A stretch of 64,000 bases of DNA from Gordonia sp049847105 (GTDB lineage Bacteria > Actinomycetota > Actinomycetes > Mycobacteriales > Mycobacteriaceae), in the NCBI RefSeq assembly GCF_049847105.1, contig NZ_JBNCNS010000002.1:434001-498000 (forward strand), written 5' to 3'. Of this stretch, positions 25,895 to 34,292 are shown one piece after another (the stretch's first letter is position 1; every line of letters begins with the position of its first letter). Both the position numbers and the translations under genes were made by a program. The notes under the pieces were generated by a model. It did not search any database. It had not been told where the DNA came from and saw only the letters and a program-made list of their open reading frames with translations.

Positions 25895-27535
25895 ATGGCA
25901 CACCCGCGCGCAGGAACACTGGCACTCCCCGAAGATCTGATCGATGTGACTGCTGTCGAACGCGCCTATTACGACCGTGCCCCGGACCCGACCGATCCGA
26001 TGCAGCAGGTGTTGTTCGGTACCTCGGGGCACCGCGGGTCCAGCCTGGATTCGGCGTTCAACGAGGCGCACATCCTCGCCACCACCCAGGCGATCGTCGA
26101 GTACCGGACGTCGGCCGGGATCACCGGCCCGCTGTTCATCGGGTTCGACACCCATGCGTTGTCGATCCCGGCCTGGCGGAGCGCGCTCGAGGTGTTGACG
26201 GCGAACGAGGTCACCGTCTACATCGCGGAGAACGAGAAATTCACGCCGACACCGGCGGTCAGCTTCGCGATCCTGCGCTTCAATCAGGCCAATCCGGGGG
26301 TGCTCGCGGACGGGATCGTCGTGACGCCGTCACACAATCCGCCGCGCGACGGCGGGTTCAAGTACAACCCGCCCAACGGCGGACCGGCCGACACCAGCAT
26401 CACGTCGGTCGTCGCGCGGCGCGCGAACGAGCTGCTCGCCGCCGGCCTCGCAGGTGTCAAGCGCATCCCGTTCGAGCGAGCACGCAAGAGCGAGTACATC
26501 CGTGAGTATCCGTACACGTTCAACTATGTGGATCATCTGCACGAGGTGGTCGACATGGCGGCCATCCGCGATGCCGGAGTCCACATCGGCGCCGACCCGC
26601 TCGGCGGTGCGTCGGTCGGGTACTGGGCGGAGATCGGGTTCCGCTACAACCTCCAGAACCTGACCGTCGTCAACCCGACCGTCGATCCGACGTTCCGCTT
26701 CATGACCCTCGACACCGACGGCAAGATCCGGATGGACTGCTCGTCGCCCAACGCCATGGCGTCGCTGATCTCCGCGCGGGACAGCTACGACATCGCGACC
26801 GGCAACGACGCGGATTCCGACCGCCACGGCATCGTGACCCCGGATGCCGGACTGATGAATCCCAATCACTACCTTGCGGTGGCCATCGAGTATCTCTTCA
26901 CCCATCGCGAGGGCTGGGGTGCCGACGCGGCGGTGGGGAAGACGCTGGTGAGTTCGTCGCTGATCGACCGCGTCGTCGGCGGCATCGGTCGGCGACTCGT
27001 CGAGGTGCCGGTCGGGTTCAAGTGGTTCGTCGACGGATTGCTGGACGGCAGCATCGCATTCGGTGGCGAGGAGAGCGCCGGGGCATCGTTCCTGACCTTC
27101 GACGGCGGGCCGTGGTCCACCGACAAGGACGGGATCATCATGGCCCTGCTGGCGTCGGAGATGCTCGCGAAGACCGGCAAGACGCCGTCGCAGCGGTACC
27201 GCGAGCTCGCGGAGCGGTACGGGGAGAGCGCATATGCGCGCATCGACGCCCCGGCGTCGCGAGATCAGAAGGCGTTGCTGGCGAAGCTGTCCGCGGATCA
27301 GGTCAGCGCCACCGAGCTCGCCGGCGAGCCGATCACGGCGATCCTCACCGAGGCCCCGGGCAACGGCGCGCCCATCGGGGGCCTGAAGGTGACCACGGAG
27401 AACGCCTGGTTCGCCGCCCGCCCGTCGGGAACCGAGGACGTCTACAAGATCTACGCCGAATCTTTCAAGGGCGCGGACCATCTCGCGACGGTGCAGGCTC
27501 AGGCGCAGGAGTTGGTCGATTCCGTTCTCGTCTGA
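25895..27535 (+). CDS. pgm: Alpha-D-glucose phosphate-specific phosphoglucomutase
   Basis: Protein of 546 residues. TPSHNPPRDGGFKYNP (about 146-161) contains the phosphoserine, GNDADSDRHG (about 306-315) binds Mg, GGEESAG the sugar, and RPSGTEDVYKIY (about 509-520) the phosphate. It interconverts glucose-1-phosphate and glucose-6-phosphate, feeding UDP-glucose, trehalose and glycogen synthesis. Divergent from the alpha/beta hydrolase, with starts about 100 bp apart. M. tuberculosis has the same type (pgmA). Confidence 0.95.
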   Translation: MAHPRAGTLALPEDLIDVTAVERAYYDRAPDPTDPMQQVLFGTSGHRGSSLDSAFNEAHILATTQAIVEYRTSAGITGPLFIGFDTHALSIPAWRSALEVLTANEVTVYIAENEKFTPTPAVSFAILRFNQANPGVLADGIVVTPSHNPPRDGGFKYNPPNGGPADTSITSVVARRANELLAAGLAGVKRIPFERARKSEYIREYPYTFNYVDHLHEVVDMAAIRDAGVHIGADPLGGASVGYWAEIGFRYNLQNLTVVNPTVDPTFRFMTLDTDGKIRMDCSSPNAMASLISARDSYDIATGNDADSDRHGIVTPDAGLMNPNHYLAVAIEYLFTHREGWGADAAVGKTLVSSSLIDRVVGGIGRRLVEVPVGFKWFVDGLLDGSIAFGGEESAGASFLTFDGGPWSTDKDGIIMALLASEMLAKTGKTPSQRYRELAERYGESAYARIDAPASRDQKALLAKLSADQVSATELAGEPITAILTEAPGNGAPIGGLKVTTENAWFAARPSGTEDVYKIYAESFKGADHLATVQAQAQELVDSVLV

Positions 27536-27649
27536 CCTGCGGCTCGTCTCAGTCTGCTCTCATCGGCAGCGCGTTAGAGTCGACGTCGTCAACCGATCGA
27601 CGTCGGCTGCGAAACCCGGCGGTCGCGTGAGCGATGAGAAGGTAGTGGT

Positions 27650-28396
27650 GTGAGCGACAAGCGCAAGCCCGCGACGCCGAAAGAGACGTCGAAATATCAG
27701 CCGAGGGCCACCTCGAGCCGGACCACCTACATCCTGGCCGGCGCCGCGGTCGCGGTGATCGCCGCGCTGGTGGTCGGCGGCATCGTGTGGAACAGCCACC
27801 GTGACTCCGGCGGAGCCGACGAGGCAGTGCTCAGCGAGAACGCGGCGCAGATCATCGGCGCGCCGTCGGCCCCACAGACGATCGACGTGTTCGAGGACTT
27901 CATGTGCCCGGTGTGCCATGAGTTCGAACAGCAGTCCGGCGCCTCGATCACCAAGGCGATCAACGAGGGCACGCTGCGGGTCCGCTATCACATGCTGAAC
28001 TTCCTCGACGACCAGTCGTCGTCGGGTGACTACTCCTCGCGGGCCGCGGGAGCCGCCCAGTGCGTGGGCGCTGGGGAGGACAAGGAGATCTTCCTCAGGT
28101 TCCATTCCGCATTGTTCGCCAACCAGCCCAAGGAGGGCGGGGGCACGGACCTGAGCAACGCCGATCTCGCCCGCATCGCGGGCGAGCAGGGGGCATCACC
28201 GGCGACCCAGAAGTGCGTCGCGGACGGGGCCAAGGTCACCGAGGCGAAAGACGCCGCCGACCAATCGGAGACCCAGCTCTCGAAGGCCACCAACGGTCAG
28301 GTCGCCACACCGACGGTGCTGTCGGGCGGAGCGCCCGTCGACGGCATCATGGACGGCACCGGATGGCTTGACGGTCTGCTCGCCGACAAGGGCTGA
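27650..28396 (+). CDS. DsbA-like thioredoxin-fold membrane-anchored protein
   Basis: Protein of 248 residues: a basic cytosolic N-terminus (1-24), one membrane anchor (about 26-47) and an extracytoplasmic DsbA-type domain. The redox motif is CPVC in DFMCPVCHEF (about residues 83-92), and the cis-Pro segment is VATPTVL. Two more cysteines (AAQCVG, TQKCVA) may form a second disulfide. Expected to oxidise or isomerise disulfides in exported proteins. GTG 27650 is the likely start. Single gene after pgm. Confidence 0.85.
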   Translation: MSDKRKPATPKETSKYQPRATSSRTTYILAGAAVAVIAALVVGGIVWNSHRDSGGADEAVLSENAAQIIGAPSAPQTIDVFEDFMCPVCHEFEQQSGASITKAINEGTLRVRYHMLNFLDDQSSSGDYSSRAAGAAQCVGAGEDKEIFLRFHSALFANQPKEGGGTDLSNADLARIAGEQGASPATQKCVADGAKVTEAKDAADQSETQLSKATNGQVATPTVLSGGAPVDGIMDGTGWLDGLLADKG

Positions 28397-28508
28397 GCGC
28401 GGCCGGCGGATTTGGCCGGAATCCCCGCGATGGTGTAGTTTTGCCCTTGCTCTTGAAACGATGTGGCCACCGCGGTGAGCACTCCGAAGGGCCGAGACAA
28501 CTACACAC

Positions 28509-28581
28509 GGGGCTATGGCGCAGCTGGTAGCGCACCACACTGGCAGTGTGGGGGTCAGGGGTTCGAGTCCCCTTAGCTCCA
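28509..28581 (+). tRNA. tRNA-Ala (anticodon GGC)
   Basis: 73 bases fold as a standard cloverleaf: acceptor GGGGCTA/TAGCTCC with the alanine-identity G3-U70 pair, D stem GCGC/GCGC, anticodon stem CCACA/TGTGG around the loop CTGGCAG (anticodon GGC) and T stem AGGGG/CCCCT around TTCGAGT. CCA is not encoded. A diverged copy of its 3' half lies at 34293-34333. Confidence 0.96.
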
Positions 28582-28584
28582 CCC
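28544..28584 (+). repeat. Left attachment-like repeat (tRNA-Ala 3' half)
   Basis: 41 bases from the anticodon arm to three bases past the tRNA end are repeated directly at 34293-34333 with two mismatches (28547 T/C, 28569 C/G). This is the expected form of an attL site of an element that integrated into a tRNA gene and restored it. Confidence 0.85.
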
Positions 28585-28609
28585 GAGTTTGTCCTTGCGC
28601 AAACACTTT

Positions 28610-28648
28610 CTGTGGCCCTGAAGAGCTTTTCGCTCGTCAGGGCCACAG
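28610..28648. terminator. Bidirectional hairpin terminator
   Basis: A 12-bp perfect stem CTGTGGCCCTGA/TCAGGGCCACAG encloses a smaller AGAGC..GCTC hairpin, between tRNA-Ala and the convergent oxidoreductase gene. T-rich sequence follows on the plus strand (TCTTGTT). Confidence 0.75.
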
Positions 28649-28660
28649 TCTTGTTCGGGC

Positions 28661-29578
28661 TCAGGGCTCGAGCACGTAGCGACCGCGCGTCCCGCCCTCG
28701 GCCATGGCCCGGTGGGCGTCCGCGGCCCGGGCCAACGGCATGACGGCATGCACGCGAGTCGGCAACCGGCCCGACGCCGCGTCGGTCAGCAGCTGCGCCA
28801 GTCGGGGACCGTTCGACTGCGCCATCAGTGTGCTCACTGTGATCCCTCGCTCGGCCATGGGCACGATATTGGGCCGGACACCGACGAAGGCTCCGCCGTC
28901 GCGGACCGGGGTCAGGCCCCACAATTGCCGCGGCGTGGTGTCGACCACCGCGTCCCAACCCGTCCCGGCACTCGTGACGAACTCGGCGCCGAGACTCCGC
29001 ACGAAGTGTTCGTCCGCGTCTCGGGCCAGTCCGGTCACCTGCCAATCGCGGTCGGGGGCGAGGGCGGCAACATTGGCGCCGATCGCTCCCGCCGCGCCGG
29101 TCACCAGTAGTCGGTTTCCGCCAGCGCGTGCGTCGCCGAGTAGGTCGACGATCTGCGCTGCGCTCAGGCCGCTGAGCGGCATTGTCGATGCCGCGACCAG
29201 GTCGAGTCCGTCGGGTACGACGGCGAGGTCGGCGGCGGGCACGACGAGTTGTTCGGCGTAGGTACCGAAGTCGCGGTCGAAACCGAGGACGACACCGGCG
29301 ACCCGGGTGCCTACGGAGAGGTTCACGCCCAGCCCGACGGCGCGCACGGTGCCGGCGAAGTCCCAGCCCAGGCCGGTGTGCGCTGGCTGGTTGATCATGC
29401 CCAGCTCGTGGAAGAACCCGCCCACGACTCCGAGGTCGGTGGGGTTGACCGGCGTAGCCGCGACCGCGACCCGGACCTCACCGGGTCCGGGCTCGGTGAG
29501 CGGGACGTCGATGATCTCGATTGAGTCCGGTCCACTCGGATTGCGGACGACTGCGGCCCGGAAAGTAGGTGTGCTCAT
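28661..29578 (-). CDS. NADPH:quinone oxidoreductase-like (zinc-free MDR) enzyme
   Basis: Protein of 305 residues of the medium-chain dehydrogenase/reductase superfamily. The GroES-like domain opens with SIEIIDVPLTEPGPGEVRV and lacks the usual zinc ligands, as in quinone reductases. LLVTGAAGAIGANVAAL (about residues 140-156) is the NADPH-binding Rossmann loop, and the C-terminus GRYVLEP is typical of the group. Possibly reduces quinones or enals under stress. GAGGAGCG precedes ATG 29578. Its promoter carries three TTGGA-type boxes with 11-bp period, matching those beside the hemerythrin gene, so it is probably a target of the adjacent SARP regulator. Confidence 0.85.
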   Translation of the reverse strand: MSTPTFRAAVVRNPSGPDSIEIIDVPLTEPGPGEVRVAVAATPVNPTDLGVVGGFFHELGMINQPAHTGLGWDFAGTVRAVGLGVNLSVGTRVAGVVLGFDRDFGTYAEQLVVPAADLAVVPDGLDLVAASTMPLSGLSAAQIVDLLGDARAGGNRLLVTGAAGAIGANVAALAPDRDWQVTGLARDADEHFVRSLGAEFVTSAGTGWDAVVDTTPRQLWGLTPVRDGGAFVGVRPNIVPMAERGITVSTLMAQSNGPRLAQLLTDAASGRLPTRVHAVMPLARAADAHRAMAEGGTRGRYVLEP

Positions 29579-29628
29579 GTTTCGCTCCTCATGTGTTCGG
29601 TTCCGATGAGGACAATGGTCCGGGGGTT

Positions 29629-29655
29629 TTGGAAGGCGCTTGGAGCTGACTTGGA
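29629..29655 (-). promoter_or_regulatory. SARP-type operator, oxidoreductase promoter
   Basis: Three TTGGA boxes at 29629, 29640 and 29651 on the plus strand, period exactly 11 bp. Read in the direction of the oxidoreductase they are TCCAA repeats, followed after 11 bases by a CATTGT -10-like hexamer (29612-29617). Direct repeats at 11-bp period beside the -10 are the known binding pattern of SARP activators. Confidence 0.75.
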
Positions 29656-29696
29656 ACGCTGGAACCGGTGCACAGGGCACTCGCGCCGAACGCGAT

Positions 29697-32600
29697 TCAG
29701 CGTTGAGGGGGGCTCGAAACATGGTTGCCGAAAGCATGTTCGGCGTGTGTTCGGGCGTCGGCGGACCAGTGTGGGGCATGCCACCGATCGGCGATGGCGG
29801 CGGCGCGAGTGAAGTGGGCGACGGCCTCGTCGTGGTCACCGAGGTAGACGGCGAGTTCGCCTAGCGTGTGGGCGACCGGGCGCAGGGCCAGTGACACGCT
29901 CTCCGCGCCGGCCGGGGGTCCGTCTCGGTGTGGGAGCAGGTCCGCGTAGACCTGTTCGGCGGCGTCGCGGTCGTTCGCGGCGATGATCGCCAGGGCACGC
30001 AGGCTGGTAAGAAAGGTGAAGAAGAAGTCGGACCGGATGGGTGCCGGTGCTGCGTGGAAGCGGCCGACCTCGTCGCCGCGGCCTGCGGCATGGAGGGCGA
30101 GCGTGAGCAGGTCGGCGACCATGGGGCCGAGTGCCGCGTGGAAGGCCCGAACGTCCTCCAGATGGTCGCCGAGCGTGCCGGCGCCGATCCAGACCGCCGC
30201 CCGCGCGAGACAGAGGAAGCCCGCGGCGTGCACCGATCCGGCGCGTTCCATGCGTTCGGTGGCCTCGGCGTAGCGCCGTTCGGCATCGGCGAATCGGCCC
30301 TCGATGAGCACCAGCGTCGCCAGCGCGATCTCGGCGGCGGCGATCGCCTCCGGCATCCGGTAGGTGCGGGCGAGGCCGAGCGCTTCTTCGGTGACACGGC
30401 GCATGGTCGTCGGGTCGTTGGCCGCCGCGGCGTTCGCGGCCTGGTCCAGCAGTCCAGTCACGCGGTAGACGGGCAGGTCGTGTTCGACGCCGATCGTCAC
30501 CAGCTCACGGGAGTACTCCTCTCGGCCGGACGCGCGTGCGAGAACCAGCAGCGCCGCGGCGCGAAGACGCGGGTCGGCCGCGAGGTCGAGGGCTTGTCTC
30601 CCCGCCGCGACGACCGTCGGATCGTCCTCGCCAACCAGCTCGTGGGCGTAGGCGATGAGAAGGTGGGCCCGCAGGTCGGGGGCGAGGTCGGGCCGTTCGA
30701 GCAGGCGGCCGAGGCGTTCGACAATGGGGTGGTCGACCGTGCCGTATGGGCGGGCTTGCCAGGGGGTGGGTTCGGTCCAGGCGGTGAATGCGGCGACCAT
30801 CAGGTCCTCGCGCCCGATCGAGTCGGCGTACTCCACGGCCTGTTGGCGTGTGTCTCTGGCCGCGGTGAAGGATCCGGCCCGTACCTGTGCGCGTAGCAGC
30901 CTGCCGAGCAGGTCGATGTGATTGTCCGGGTCTACGGAATTGGTGATGGCCTCGGTCAGTAGCGTGGCCGCCACGTCATAGGCATAGCGTGCCTCGGCCA
31001 GCTCCGCGGCGCGCACACAGTAGCCGACGGCTTTCGGTGACCCCGCGCGCGCGTAGTGATGTGCGAGGGCAACGATATCGCCCGACCCCTCGAGAGCCGC
31101 GGCGATCCGGGCGTGCATCCTCCTGGTACGTACCTGGCTGACATCGGTCACCAGGGTGTCCCGGACCAGAGTGTGCACGAACCGGACGCGCCCGGGCCCC
31201 GGCTCGTCGAGCAATCCGGCGATGACGCCTGCGTCCAGTGCATTGAGCACGCCGTCCTCGTCGGTGTCGCTGGCTTGGACCAGCACATCGACCGAACTCT
31301 CTCGTCCGGCCACGGCCGCCAGCCGCAGGACGGAGACGCCGCCCTCGGGGAGCCGGGCGAGCCTACGCCGCAGCACATCTCGGACACCGTCAGGGACCTC
31401 GGAGAGCGCGACCAGCGCGCCCTCTCCGTGTAGCAGGCGCGCGCTCTCCCGCACGTAGAAAGGGTTGCCGCCGGTTCGCTCGGCTATCCCGGCCACGGTC
31501 GTGTCGTCGGCCGCGCAGTCGGCACGTACAAGCTCGCCGACAGCGTCTGCGGACAGTCCGGGCAGGTCCAGCCGCAGCGGGGCGGACCGGGCGAGGGAGC
31601 CGAGGGTGTCGGTAAGCCGCTCGCTCTCGTCCCCGCGATACGCCGCGACGATCAGGATCGGGGCCCGTACACCCACGCCTCCGCTGAGCAGATCCAACGT
31701 CGTGCCGTCCGCACAGTGCAGATCGTCGAGGATCAGCGCGACGGGACGTGCGCCTGCGGCCGCGGTGAGCCAGTTCCACAGTGCCCTGCGCAGCCGGAAC
31801 CGCCCGGCCGTCGCGTCACCGGCGCCCGGCGCGGAATCGCTGAGCAGCGGGGCCAGATCGCCGGACAGCTCGCCGGGCGGGCACATCGCCGCCACGGCCT
31901 GCAGGGCCTCGACCCACGCCCATGCGGGTGGAGCGCTGTCCAGCTCGGGGCAGCGTCCGGCGGCCACGAGCCACCCGTCCTGTTCGAGCCGTGCGCCGAG
32001 ATGCTCCAGCAATGTCGACTTGCCGAGTCCGGCCTCCCCGGTGACGAGCGCGACACGAACCCCGTAGGCGGCGGCTTCCGTCGCCGCGGCCATCATCGCC
32101 GCGAGTTCGCGATCGCGGCCCACGAATGCGCCGGCGCCGGGTACGCCGCTTGACGGTTCGACGGTTCGCAGCGCTGATGTCGTCGAGTCCGGTCGTGCCC
32201 CAGGCGTTCTTGTGATATCTCGGACCTGTTCCGCACGGGCTTGCGCCGTGGGTTGATCGAACGACGGGGCGCTGTCGCCGGGCACCTCGGCGCGCCGGGT
32301 TGCCACGGAGGTCAGCGGAACGGCGGCACGCAGGAAATCCGTGCGCTGGGCGAGGATTGCCGCTTCCAGTTCCAGCAGATCCGGGCTCGGATCGAGACCC
32401 AACTCGCCGGCGAACGTCGCGCTCGCGCGGCGCAGCACGGCCAGCGAGTCCGCTCGGCGACTGCTGGCCCACAGCGCAAGGGCGAGCATCCGCCAGCCCT
32501 CCTCGCGCAGCGGCTCGTCACGGGTGAGGCCCTCCGCCTCGGGAACCACCGTCGCGTGGCCGCCCAGCCGCAGCCCTGCCGCGACGCGCAGTTCGCGGGC

Positions 32601-33086
32601 GACCACCCGTAACTCGTCGAGCCGGGCGATCTCTGCTGCGGCCCAGGGCTCGTCGGCGAACTCGGCGAACGCCGGTCCTTGCCAGAGAGCCAACGCCGCA
32701 CCCAGCCGTTCGCGGGCGGCGCGGGGATCGGCGAGCGCACGAGCCTCGTCGAGCAACTCTTCGAAACGCCATGCGTCCACCGATTCCGGCGGCAACCGCA
32801 GCGCGTAGCCGGGTGCGGCGCTCACCAGCATCCGGGCCGGGGTGCGTGGCGCGCGACCGGGTTCCAGCAACCGGCGCAGGTTGGACACATATGCCTGCAA
32901 TGAAGTGCGGGCACTGCCCGGCGGTTCGCCACGCCACAGATCCTCGACCAGGCGATCGACCGACACGACCTGCCCGCGGGCGGCCAGCAGCAGGGCCAGC
33001 ACCCCGCGCTGCCGCGGTCCGCCGAGCGGGACCGGCCCATCGCTGTCCTCGGCCGTGAACGAGCCCAATACCCGGATCAAACCCAT
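29697..33086 (-). CDS. SARP/BTAD-family regulator with AAA-type ATPase (AfsR-like)
   Basis: Protein of 1129 residues. Residues 1-95 form an OmpR-type winged helix (LGGPRQRGVLALLLA, SVDRLVEDLW, SLQAYVSNLRRLL), 100-245 the bacterial transcriptional activation domain (BTAD), and 320 onward an ATPase with Walker A TGEAGLGKST (349-358) and Walker B ALILDDLHCAD (about 450). The C-terminal 450 residues are helical, Ala/Arg-rich and look like TPR repeats. Such proteins activate promoters with 11-bp-spaced direct repeats. ATG 33086 follows TACGAT by 10 bases; an upstream in-frame start at 33149 would overlap the operator. The gene lies inside the tRNA-Ala island and probably controls itself, the oxidoreductase and the hemerythrin gene (inference). 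Confidence 0.88.
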   Translation of the reverse strand: MGLIRVLGSFTAEDSDGPVPLGGPRQRGVLALLLAARGQVVSVDRLVEDLWRGEPPGSARTSLQAYVSNLRRLLEPGRAPRTPARMLVSAAPGYALRLPPESVDAWRFEELLDEARALADPRAARERLGAALALWQGPAFAEFADEPWAAAEIARLDELRVVARELRVAAGLRLGGHATVVPEAEGLTRDEPLREEGWRMLALALWASSRRADSLAVLRRASATFAGELGLDPSPDLLELEAAILAQRTDFLRAAVPLTSVATRRAEVPGDSAPSFDQPTAQARAEQVRDITRTPGARPDSTTSALRTVEPSSGVPGAGAFVGRDRELAAMMAAATEAAAYGVRVALVTGEAGLGKSTLLEHLGARLEQDGWLVAAGRCPELDSAPPAWAWVEALQAVAAMCPPGELSGDLAPLLSDSAPGAGDATAGRFRLRRALWNWLTAAAGARPVALILDDLHCADGTTLDLLSGGVGVRAPILIVAAYRGDESERLTDTLGSLARSAPLRLDLPGLSADAVGELVRADCAADDTTVAGIAERTGGNPFYVRESARLLHGEGALVALSEVPDGVRDVLRRRLARLPEGGVSVLRLAAVAGRESSVDVLVQASDTDEDGVLNALDAGVIAGLLDEPGPGRVRFVHTLVRDTLVTDVSQVRTRRMHARIAAALEGSGDIVALAHHYARAGSPKAVGYCVRAAELAEARYAYDVAATLLTEAITNSVDPDNHIDLLGRLLRAQVRAGSFTAARDTRQQAVEYADSIGREDLMVAAFTAWTEPTPWQARPYGTVDHPIVERLGRLLERPDLAPDLRAHLLIAYAHELVGEDDPTVVAAGRQALDLAADPRLRAAALLVLARASGREEYSRELVTIGVEHDLPVYRVTGLLDQAANAAAANDPTTMRRVTEEALGLARTYRMPEAIAAAEIALATLVLIEGRFADAERRYAEATERMERAGSVHAAGFLCLARAAVWIGAGTLGDHLEDVRAFHAALGPMVADLLTLALHAAGRGDEVGRFHAAPAPIRSDFFFTFLTSLRALAIIAANDRDAAEQVYADLLPHRDGPPAGAESVSLALRPVAHTLGELAVYLGDHDEAVAHFTRAAAIADRWHAPHWSADARTHAEHAFGNHVSSPPQR

Positions 33087-33122
33087 GATCCGGCCGATCG
33101 TACGCGCGGCCGGCACCGGTGT

Positions 33123-33149
33123 TCCAAGTCGTCTCCAAGTGCCTTCCAA
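33123..33149 (+). promoter_or_regulatory. SARP-type operator between regulator and hemerythrin gene
   Basis: Three TCCAA boxes at 33123, 33134 and 33145 with 11-bp period, near identical to the site before the oxidoreductase; the shared core includes TTTTGGAAGGC and CTTGGAG. On the plus strand a CAGTCT -10-like hexamer begins 11 bases after the last box (33161-33166), the same spacing as at the oxidoreductase. On the minus strand the boxes lie about 20 bases upstream of the TACGAT of the regulator gene, so autoregulation is possible. Confidence 0.75.
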
Positions 33150-33213
33150 AACTTGGGGCTCAGTCTAGGCGCATCGAACCAGCGAACCGATGAAAGACGA
33201 AGGGAACCAGCAG

Positions 33214-33855
33214 ATGAGTATCGACACATATGATATGGAAGTGGTCCACCGCGGACTCCGCCGCGAATCGTGGCTGCTGATCGAGCTGGTGGCGGCGGTC
33301 CCGCCGGGCAACACCGCTCGCGCTGCCATCGTCGCCGACCACTTCCGCCTCTACCGGCTGGGGCTGCAGAATCACCATGAGGGCGAGGACGAGCTGTTGT
33401 GGCCGCCGCTGCTGGCCCGGGTGGACCTCGGGACCGAGATCGTCCTACGGATGGAAGCTCAGCATGAGCGAGTGGCCTCCACGTTGACCAGGCTGGACGC
33501 CGATGTGCCGGTCTGGGAGGCCAACGCCGGGGCCGCCGAACGCGATGCCCTCGTGGCCTCACTCATCGACCATCGGGCGGTCCTGACCGAGCACCTCGAC
33601 GACGAGGAAGCCACCCTGCTGCCACTCGCCGCCGACCACCTCAGCGAAGCGGAATGGGCCTCGCAGGGCGAGCACCTGGTGGCGCACACTCCCAAGCTCA
33701 CACTGCTCACACTTTTCGGGGTGGTCCTCGAGGACGCGAACCCGTCCGAACGCGCACGCCTGCTGTCCGGCCTACCCGCCCCGGTCCGCGGCATCTGGCA
33801 CATCTTCGGCCGCCCCCGCTACGCCCGCTACATTCGCCGCGTCCGTGCGGCCTGA
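33214..33855 (+). CDS. Hemerythrin HHE domain protein
   Basis: Protein of 213 residues. Iron-ligand motifs are present: VVHRGLRRES (about 12), NHHEGEDELLWPPL (about 54-67) and HRAVLTEHLDDEEATLLPL (about 119-137), giving a four-helix bundle that probably binds a diiron site and senses or stores O2 or reacts with NO. The C-terminal quarter (PAPVRGIWHIFGRPRYARYIRRVR) is basic. ATG 33214 is favoured over 33190 for the GAAGGGA site 9 bases upstream. Divergent from the SARP regulator across the shared operator. Confidence 0.88.
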   Translation: MSIDTYDMEVVHRGLRRESWLLIELVAAVPPGNTARAAIVADHFRLYRLGLQNHHEGEDELLWPPLLARVDLGTEIVLRMEAQHERVASTLTRLDADVPVWEANAGAAERDALVASLIDHRAVLTEHLDDEEATLLPLAADHLSEAEWASQGEHLVAHTPKLTLLTLFGVVLEDANPSERARLLSGLPAPVRGIWHIFGRPRYARYIRRVRAA

Positions 33856-33901
33856 CCATTTCCGACCATCCGAAACCAACTCTTCACCAAAGGAATTCAT
33901 C

Positions 33902-34226
33902 GTGTAGCCGATCATCGGCAGGTCCCTCGCCGCACTGATCGGAATCGCGGTCATCGTCATGGACAACTCATTCTTCTGGGCGCCGCAGGGTGCGACCGGC
34001 TTCGGTATCCGGAATCCCACTGTCCAGGATCCCGCTTTCCGTGCGTGGCCGTGTGTCAGGGGCATCCGTGACACGGCCGCCGGAGCGTCCATTCTTGTCC
34101 TGCTTGCCGGCGCTACTCGCCGCGCTCGTACTCACCCTCGCCCTGGTCCCGATTGGAGACGCGGCGGTGGTACTCCGCAGCAAGGGTCGGCGGCTTCCGG
34201 AGTCCACGCCTCCTCCGCGGCCGTGA
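33902..34226 (+). pseudogene. DUF4267-like membrane protein, broken
   Basis: AAAGGA stands 8 bases before a GTG (33902) that is followed at once by TAG. Reading on in that frame gives PIIGRSLAALIGIAVIV, APQGATGFGI, DPAFRAW and GIRDTAAG, the DUF4267 pattern. The C-terminal half, LLAALVLTLALVPIGDAAVVL, continues in the +1 frame from about 34110 to the TGA at 34224. So there is one nonsense codon and one frameshift. An internal ATG (33959) could restart but would still hit the frameshift. Probably once cotranscribed with the hemerythrin gene. Confidence 0.75.
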
Positions 34227-34292
34227 TGATTGTGGTCGCAATACTACGCGGGATGACACCAAAGATACCAGCGCACAATGACTTTCACACTT

